Source: a virus
Virus record (IMG/VR): IMGVR_UViG_3300032235_000137
Location: 1-40,115 of that record
Length of the DNA stretch: 40,115 nucleotides
Reading direction: 5' to 3' (one strand)
Below the pieces are notes generated by a model, which did not search any database, was not told where the DNA came from, and worked only from the letters and a program-made list of their open reading frames with translations. The position numbers were made by a program, and so were the translations under genes. Position 1 is the first letter of the stretch. Each line of letters opens with the position of its first letter. This document shows, piece after piece, positions 34,867 through 40,115 of this stretch.

Positions 34867-35594
34867 TGTTCGGAATCTCAGCCTTTGCTCAATCGCCTTT
34901 TGCTGCATTAGGTGGCAATGCGTTTCCAGTAGACGTTGCTGAGAGCTTTACCCTGTCTGACGTTTATGCAGGGCAGGGTGCATTCCAAGGCTTGTACGAT
35001 GAGTCCTTTGCCCTAGCCGATAGTGACAACGGTGGCACAACCTTTGACTTCTTCTTAACCAATGCTGAAAGCTACTCGTTAGATGACCAGTCGTTTGGCG
35101 TAGCCGACCTGCTAGTTGCGCAGGCTGATTCTTTCTCGCTCTCAGATGCCTATGACGGTCCAGTTGATTTTGCTGGGGCTTATGCCGAAACCCTAACCCT
35201 GACTGACGAATACGCAGGTACGGGTAACTTCCCACAAGACAGCGCCGAGACCGCTACATTTACTGATGTCTATGGTGGCAGTGCAACATTTAACCCAAGC
35301 GTCGAAGACCTAATTACTTTTACCGATGCTACTACTGGCTTAATTGACATTGTGGTGGTTAACAACGAAGCATTTACCCTGTCTGACACCTTTGCTGGGC
35401 GGGTTGATTTTGGACCGTTAATTGCTGAATTAATGACCGTTACGGAGTCGCATATTGCCCGTGGTTGGTTTAGAATTGATGACGATCAGACTGTGACTTG
35501 GCAAGCTGCGGATAACTCACAAAGCGTTACATGGCAACAAATTGGGGAAGACCAAAATCCCAACTGGACAGTAATCAACAATACGCAAGAATAA
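34866..35594 (+). CDS. Tandem-repeat virion protein (E-x-F-T-L-S-D repeats)
   Basis: A 242-residue acidic protein. Residues about 24-200 consist of seven imperfect repeats of roughly 25 residues, each containing a core like AESFTLSDVYAG, DESFALADSDNG, AESYSLDDQSFG, ADSFSLSDAYDG, AETLTLTDEYAG, AETATFTDVYGG and NEAFTLSDTFAG. The C-terminus has a small W-repeat (TVTWQAADNSQ, SVTWQQIGEDQN, NWTVINNTQ). Repeat proteins like this can form elongated fibres or bind acidic ligands or calcium. I recognise no family. The acidic repeats are unlike the neighbours. Start in TAATG overlap. Confidence 0.75.
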   Translation: MFGISAFAQSPFAALGGNAFPVDVAESFTLSDVYAGQGAFQGLYDESFALADSDNGGTTFDFFLTNAESYSLDDQSFGVADLLVAQADSFSLSDAYDGPVDFAGAYAETLTLTDEYAGTGNFPQDSAETATFTDVYGGSATFNPSVEDLITFTDATTGLIDIVVVNNEAFTLSDTFAGRVDFGPLIAELMTVTESHIARGWFRIDDDQTVTWQAADNSQSVTWQQIGEDQNPNWTVINNTQE

Positions 35595-35603
35595 GGATTA
35601 ATC

Positions 35604-36695
35604 ATGGCATCTACCTTTTCACCCTCGTTACGCATCGAATTAGTCGGTGACGGCGACCAGTCTGGTATCTGGGGTCAGACCACAAACAATAATCTCGGTG
35701 CTCTTGTTGAGCAGGCAATCGCTGGGGTTGTAACTATTAACATGCTGGATACGAACTACACGCTGACAAACTTTAACGGCGTAACAGACGAGGCTAGGAA
35801 CCAAGTTATTGTGCTAACAGGCACAAATACTGCCCAGCGCAACCTGATTGCCCCCTTGGTAGAAAAGACCTACGTTGTCAAAAACAGCACCGTTGGCGGT
35901 TTTGCAGTGCAGATTATTGGTTCTTCTGGAACTGGTGTGACTATCCCTAACGGCGTCACTACCTCAGTCTACTGCGATGGGCTTAATTTTTATTCCGCTA
36001 CAGAAGGTACAACAGGCAACTTTACAGTCAACGGCAACCTAGCGGTTACGGGTACAACTACTTTAACTGGGGCTTTGGGCGGCTCAACTGCTACCTTCTC
36101 AGGTGCTATTAGCTCGGTATCTCCAGCATTTACAGGGGTCCCAACAGCGCCGACAGCTGCGGCAGGAACTAACACAACCCAGATAGCTACGACAGCTTTT
36201 GTGCTGTCTAACGGCGCTCCTACAGGTGGTTTGGTTATGTGGCCTACAGGTTCTGCCCCAACTGGCTGGCTGTTATGTAATGGCGCTGCAGTATCTCGCA
36301 CGACCTATGCTGCCTTGTTTGCCATAGTGGGTACAACGTTTGGTGTTGGTGACGGCTCAACTACATTTAACGTGCCAAACTACACAAACCGTATGCCGTA
36401 TGGTACTACTGTAGGTGCGACCGGTGGTTCTGCAGATGCCGTTGTAGTAAGCCATACCCATACAGCTACTTCAGTGGTTACTGACCCAGGCCATACCCAT
36501 ACATATCAAGGCTCTAACTACCAGCCAAATAATGCTGCGGGTTCTGTTCCTGACTGGATTGGGGCAAGCACCATGACAACTAATTCAAACTTTACTGGAA
36601 TTACAGTAGCTACAACTAACGCATCGGCGGGTGTATCTGGTACAAACGCTAACCTGCCACCGTATCTTGGTATTAACTTCATTATCAAGACTTAA
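35604..36695 (+). CDS. Tail fibre with C-terminal tail-collar domain
   Basis: A 363-residue fibre protein. The N-terminus (FSPSLRIELVGDGDQSGIWGQTTNNNLGALVEQAIAGV) is a common fibre-base domain. A GNLAVTGTTTLTGALGG linker and PTAPTAAAGTNTTQIATTAFV repeat follow. The C-terminal part is a phage tail collar domain (GGLVMWPTGSAPTGWLLCNGAAVSRTTYAALFAIVGTTFGVGDGSTTFNVPNY) with SHTHTATS and GHTHTY histidine motifs that usually bind metal, ending LPPYLGINFIIK. These mark short tail fibres for irreversible host attachment. The last gene of the fibre block. Confidence 0.88.
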   Translation: MASTFSPSLRIELVGDGDQSGIWGQTTNNNLGALVEQAIAGVVTINMLDTNYTLTNFNGVTDEARNQVIVLTGTNTAQRNLIAPLVEKTYVVKNSTVGGFAVQIIGSSGTGVTIPNGVTTSVYCDGLNFYSATEGTTGNFTVNGNLAVTGTTTLTGALGGSTATFSGAISSVSPAFTGVPTAPTAAAGTNTTQIATTAFVLSNGAPTGGLVMWPTGSAPTGWLLCNGAAVSRTTYAALFAIVGTTFGVGDGSTTFNVPNYTNRMPYGTTVGATGGSADAVVVSHTHTATSVVTDPGHTHTYQGSNYQPNNAAGSVPDWIGASTMTTNSNFTGITVATTNASAGVSGTNANLPPYLGINFIIKT

Positions 36696-36715
36696 TAAGG
36701 TGCAAAAATTGATAT

Positions 36716-37171
36716 ATGTCCGATCCGTTGGGTTTGTCCGAGGGGGTAAAGGGGCTCAGTAGCGGGCTGGATTCTGCTCGTGAAGCGGGCAAGTCGGTTA
36801 CTAAGAGTATTGAAGGTATACAAAAAGACGGCCTAGATGTAGCCCAGCAAAGAGCGCAAGAGCGCATACGGGCAAGGCGAGAAGCAGAATTTAAGAAAGA
36901 GCGAGCGCTGATTAAAGCGCTTGACGAGTGGAAGCGAAAGAAGCAAATCTCCGATGAGGAGGCTGATTTAAAGATTAAGTTTGTAAAGCAGTACGGTGCT
37001 AAAGAATGGGAAGCGCTACTTAAGATTAAGCTGGATATTGAGAACTTGGAACGCAAGAACAACGATGAGTTCCAACATGATTTAAAGGCAATAAGGCGGG
37101 TGCAGTTCTATTGTTTTCTTGCTGCATTGGTTGTGACTTTGTGGTTAAAATTTATTTTAGAGGCTTTTTAA
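36716..37171 (+). CDS. C-terminally anchored coiled-coil membrane protein
   Basis: A 151-residue protein: a Gly/Ser-rich start (MSDPLGLSEGVKGLSSGLDSAREAG), long charged helices (AQQRAQERIRARREAEFKKERALIKALDEWKRKKQISDEEADLKIKFVK), and a C-terminal hydrophobic span (FYCFLAALVVTLWLKFILEAF, 131-151). It is directly before the holin and endolysin, with the holin ATG following immediately after its stop. The topology is reversed from a typical inner-membrane spanin (N-terminal anchor). It may be a lysis regulator or virion ejection component. Function inferred from position only. Confidence 0.7.
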   Translation: MSDPLGLSEGVKGLSSGLDSAREAGKSVTKSIEGIQKDGLDVAQQRAQERIRARREAEFKKERALIKALDEWKRKKQISDEEADLKIKFVKQYGAKEWEALLKIKLDIENLERKNNDEFQHDLKAIRRVQFYCFLAALVVTLWLKFILEAF

Positions 37172-37672
37172 ATGGAAACTTTACTTGGACTTCTTAAAGG
37201 TGTTGCTCCTGTCTTGGCTACTGCTGTCGCTGGTCCTGCTGGCGGAGCTGCTGTGGGCTGGCTGGCTTCTAAACTCGGTATCCCTGACGACACTATTGAG
37301 GGTGTAACTGCTGCACTGCAGGGCAACCCTGAGATGACTATGAAGCTCAAAGAGCTTGACCTTGAGTACGCTAAATTAGACGCAGCCGACCGTGATTCCG
37401 CCCGCAAGATGCAGATTGTTGCTCTTCAACAAGACGACCTGTTCTCCAAACGCTTTAACTACTACTTTGCAATGGCTTGGTCTTTATTCTCTATGTTCTA
37501 TTTTATGATGGTTACTTTTGTAGACTTGCCTGATGATGGAGTGAATTTTGCCAATATCATTCTTGGCTTCTTGCTTGGTACTGCTATCGCTGCAATCTTT
37601 AACTTCTACTACGGTTCTAGCCAAGGCAGCAAAGATAAAACTAAAGACATTGAAGGGTTGATGAAAAAATGA
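37172..37672 (+). CDS. Three-TM holin (GTA holin family)
   Basis: A 166-residue protein. The first hydrophobic stretch (GLLKGVAPVLATAVAGPAGGAAVGWLASKLG) is followed by a charged helical region (KELDLEYAKLDAADRDSARKMQ) and two spans, FNYYFAMAWSLFSMFYFMMVTFV and FANIILGFLLGTAIAAIFNFYYG, then a short basic tail. The D-x-x-SAR motif between the spans is a hallmark of the GTA-type three-TM holins. It makes holes in the inner membrane to release the endolysin. It overlaps the endolysin by four bases (ATGA). Confidence 0.85.
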   Translation: METLLGLLKGVAPVLATAVAGPAGGAAVGWLASKLGIPDDTIEGVTAALQGNPEMTMKLKELDLEYAKLDAADRDSARKMQIVALQQDDLFSKRFNYYFAMAWSLFSMFYFMMVTFVDLPDDGVNFANIILGFLLGTAIAAIFNFYYGSSQGSKDKTKDIEGLMKK

Positions 37673-38124
37673 ACTTAAGCGAACACTTTTCCCTTGCCGA
37701 GCTAACCGTCTCAGATATTGGTGCACGTAACGGCTGGGATAACACTCCCAATGCTTCTGAGATTGCTAACTTAGTACGTTTGGCAGAGATGCTTGAACAA
37801 GTACGGGCGCTCCTAGGTAAGCCGATTTTAGTAAATAGCGCGTTTCGCTCTAAGCAGGTGAATGATGGGGTTGGAAGCAAAGATTCGTCACAACATCGTG
37901 TTGGGTGCGCTGCTGATATTCGCGTGCCAGGTATGAATCCAGACGAGGTTTGCCGTGCCATCATTGGTGCTAAGCTGCCGTACGACCAGATTATTCGTGA
38001 GTTTTATAACCCTGAGACTAAGGCTGGTGGTTGGACGCACATTAGCGTGCCAAATACAAAAGAGATGACACCACGTGGGCAAGCGCTTATCATTGATAAA
38101 TCAGGAACTCGCACCTTTAGCTAG
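37669..38124 (+). CDS. M15-family endolysin (peptidoglycan peptidase)
   Basis: A 151-residue peptidase with a peptidase M15 zinc site: S74-Q-H76-R-V-G-C-A-A-D83 (SxHxxGxAxD) and W-T-H124 later, with the intervening NPDEVCRAIIGAKLPYDQIIREF helix. These ligands match VanY-like and phage T5-type endopeptidases that cut peptide cross-links of peptidoglycan. There is no signal peptide, so export depends on the adjacent holin. The N-terminal half (LSEHFSLAELTVSD, LPILVNSAFRSKQVN type) is the M15_3 pattern. Complete and of normal length. Confidence 0.92.
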   Translation: MNLSEHFSLAELTVSDIGARNGWDNTPNASEIANLVRLAEMLEQVRALLGKPILVNSAFRSKQVNDGVGSKDSSQHRVGCAADIRVPGMNPDEVCRAIIGAKLPYDQIIREFYNPETKAGGWTHISVPNTKEMTPRGQALIIDKSGTRTFS

Positions 38125-38135
38125 GGTAAACCCGT

Positions 38136-40115
38136 ATGCCATTACAGAAACTTCAGTTCAGACCAGGGCTTAACCGAGAAGGTACCGACTACTCCAACGA
38201 GGGTGGGTACTTTGACTGTGACAAGGTGCGTTTCCGTTCTGGTTTTCCTGAGAAGATTGGTGGCTGGGTGCGGTTATCAAACGACACGTTTTTGGGTATA
38301 TGCCGTGCGCTGTGGAACTGGGTTGCGTTAAACGGTGCAAACTATTTAGGTGTCGGTACAAACCTTAAATACTACATTGAGCAGGGCGGCGACTATAACG
38401 ACGTTACGCCTATCCGTGTTACGTTTACCCACGCTTCTTCGCCAACGACAGACAACTGCATAACCACGACTAACGGTTCAAACGTTATTACTATTAACTA
38501 CCCTAACTATGGTGGTTTAACCAACGACTTTGTAACTATTTCTGGTGCTACAGCTGTAGGCGGAATACTTGCATCTGAGCTTAATGCCGAACACCAGATT
38601 ACATATGTAGACACAGATACCTTTACCTTTACCGTAGCTAGCAATGCTACGTCTACTGCTACTGGCGGCGGTGCGACCATCACAATGGCGTTTCAAGTAA
38701 ATACTGGTTTGGATACCTTTATTGTTGGTACGGGCTGGGGTGCAGGATCTTGGCCTTCGTATGTAAATACAACCTTAACAGACCCATTTACGGCTGCTGG
38801 TGTTGGCGTTTCAACCCTTACAGTAACTCAGGCAGCTCATGGTTTAACTACAGGGGACTACGTTTACTTTGTTAGCATTGCTTCTGACCCATGCGGAATC
38901 AATCGTTTAGTCCTGCAAAAGGCGTTTCCAGTCACTGTTACTGGGGTTAATACCTACACAATCTCTACCGTAATTGGCAGCAATACGTACCTAACTACCT
39001 CGACTGCGGCTTCAGGCGGTACGGTTATAGTGTCTACTCCTGTTGCTCCTGTACGGGGCTGGGGTACTGCGGCTGCTGTGGGTATTGGTCAGCAGCTACG
39101 CCTTTGGACAAACGACAACTTCGGCGAAGACCTGCTTATTGCCCCTCGTGGCGGTTCGGTTTATTACTGGGATGCCACTACAGGCGTGTCAACTAGAGCA
39201 ATATTACTAAACACTGTTTCAACAGCCAATGGTTTCCAAGGGCAGTTTGTTCCCAATAATACTAACCAGATTATCGGCTCGGCGATTCAGCGTTTTGCTA
39301 TCTGTTTTGGTGCTAACCCATACGATCCACTTAACGCTAATAATCAGTTTGACCCCCTTTTAGTACGCTGGTCTGACCAAGAAAACCCATTTGACTGGGT
39401 ACCTGCTGCAACTAACCAGTCGGGTGAGTACCGCTTAAATATTGGCTCATTCATCATGTGCGCACGGTCAACCCGTCAGGAGATTCTAGTATGGTCTGAT
39501 GCGGCTATTTACTCTATGCAGTATTTAGGGCCACCGTACGTTTGGGGCTTTCAGTTGTTGCAGGACAACATCTCCATCATGTCACCAAATGCCTCGATTA
39601 CGGTAAACAACGTAACTTACTGGATGGGTGTGGATAAGTTCTTCTCATACACTGGTCGTGTGGAAACCTTGCCGTGCACGCTGTGGCAGTTTATTTTTGA
39701 CGATATTAATAAAGACCAAGCGTTCCAAGTATTTGCTGGCTCAAACGAATCCTACAACGAGGTATGGTGGTTCTACTGCTCGCAAGGATCTAACTCGGTT
39801 AATAAATACATTATTTACAACTACCTTGAACGGGTTTGGTCGTACGGCACAATGAATAGAACGGCTTGGCTGGACTCAGGTTTGCGTCAGTATCCAATGG
39901 CTGCCTACCCCCTAGGTAATAAGATTTTGTTTCATGAAGCCAACGTAGATGACGTATCAGGGTTAACCCCAGTACCGATCGAGGCATACATTCAGTCGTC
40001 TGACTTTGATATTGGTGACGGGCATAACTTTGGCTTTGTATGGCGCATCCTGCCAGACATTACGTTTAATGGCTCAAATGCAAATCAGCCCTCGGTTACG
40101 ATGACCCTGCGCCCA
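38136..40115 (+). CDS. P22 gp10-like tail stabilisation protein, truncated by window end
   Basis: An ATG at 38136 (MPLQKLQFRPGLNREGTDYSNEGGYFD) opens a frame that stays open for 660 codons to the right edge. The N-terminus matches packaged-DNA stabilisation proteins: KVRFRSGFPEKIGGW, ICRALWNWVALNGANYLGVGTNLKYYIEQGG. Later blocks (LLIAPRGGSVYYWDATTG, VRWSDQENPFDWVPAATNQSGEYRLNIGS, ISIMSPNASITVNNVTYWMGVDKFFSYTGRVE) are typical of the beta-propeller part. Two inserted strand modules lie at about 85-190 and 215-300 (TNDFVTISGATAVGG; HGLTTGDYVYFVS). It seals the tail channel after packaging. Unusually, it follows the lysis genes rather than the adaptors. Confidence 0.82.
   Translation, partial: MPLQKLQFRPGLNREGTDYSNEGGYFDCDKVRFRSGFPEKIGGWVRLSNDTFLGICRALWNWVALNGANYLGVGTNLKYYIEQGGDYNDVTPIRVTFTHASSPTTDNCITTTNGSNVITINYPNYGGLTNDFVTISGATAVGGILASELNAEHQITYVDTDTFTFTVASNATSTATGGGATITMAFQVNTGLDTFIVGTGWGAGSWPSYVNTTLTDPFTAAGVGVSTLTVTQAAHGLTTGDYVYFVSIASDPCGINRLVLQKAFPVTVTGVNTYTISTVIGSNTYLTTSTAASGGTVIVSTPVAPVRGWGTAAAVGIGQQLRLWTNDNFGEDLLIAPRGGSVYYWDATTGVSTRAILLNTVSTANGFQGQFVPNNTNQIIGSAIQRFAICFGANPYDPLNANNQFDPLLVRWSDQENPFDWVPAATNQSGEYRLNIGSFIMCARSTRQEILVWSDAAIYSMQYLGPPYVWGFQLLQDNISIMSPNASITVNNVTYWMGVDKFFSYTGRVETLPCTLWQFIFDDINKDQAFQVFAGSNESYNEVWWFYCSQGSNSVNKYIIYNYLERVWSYGTMNRTAWLDSGLRQYPMAAYPLGNKILFHEANVDDVSGLTPVPIEAYIQSSDFDIGDGHNFGFVWRILPDITFNGSNANQPSVTMTLRP

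Noticed and set aside
1-40115. Integrase, attachment site or lysogeny cassette
   Set aside because: No recombinase signature or att-like duplication was seen; the regulatory region alone does not establish a temperate lifestyle.

Overview
The window is a 40 kb piece of a tailed double-stranded DNA phage. It is probably a podovirus-like phage of a Gram-negative, most likely freshwater or marine proteobacterial host. Support comes from a canonical virion order (HNH nuclease, small and large terminase, P22-type portal, scaffold, major capsid protein, adaptors, tail fibres, lysis genes, P22 gp10-like stabilisation protein), sigma70-type promoters, intrinsic terminators, dense gene packing with ATGA/TAATG overlaps, and a GroES-like co-chaperonin in the virion operon. 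The host assignment is inference. Both ends are cut inside genes: the first gene runs off the left edge and the last off the right edge. No DNA polymerase, primase, helicase, integrase, tRNA or CRISPR array is visible, so replication genes probably lie outside the window.

Left arm (1-9240, leftward). About twenty small to medium genes form a tightly overlapping leftward block read from a near-consensus promoter at 9337-9365. It holds a VRR-NUC nuclease, an exported small protein, two zinc-binding or membrane miniproteins, and a striking set consisting of a MoxR-like AAA+ ATPase, a DUF2201-type metallopeptidase-like/von Willebrand A protein, and a DUF3150-like protein. Interleaved with these are a 43-residue membrane peptide and a 50-residue ribbon-helix-helix protein not previously obvious because of their size. 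A 31-bp two-fold symmetric site occurs six times, only in this arm and at the neighbouring 11.1 kb gene.

Switch region (9241-12440). Back-to-back promoters drive the left block and a rightward DNA-binding protein (9440). They are followed by a structured non-coding stretch, a promoter overlapping a perfect 18-bp palindrome, one leftward gene with its own terminator, a run of four regularly spaced hairpins, a leaderless HNH endonuclease gene flanked by direct repeats, and a C6G6 palindrome plus a large hairpin that are candidates for the packaging (cos) site.

Right arm (12441-40115, rightward). Packaging and head genes run to a strong terminator at 20693-20718. A second promoter then serves structural genes, a cluster of lysine/glycine-rich miniproteins (21635-25454), two head-tail adaptor-like proteins, about fifteen tail-fibre or receptor-binding genes with repeatedly shuffled modules (26375-36695), a C-terminally anchored coiled-coil protein, a three-TM holin, an M15 endolysin, and a truncated tail protein.
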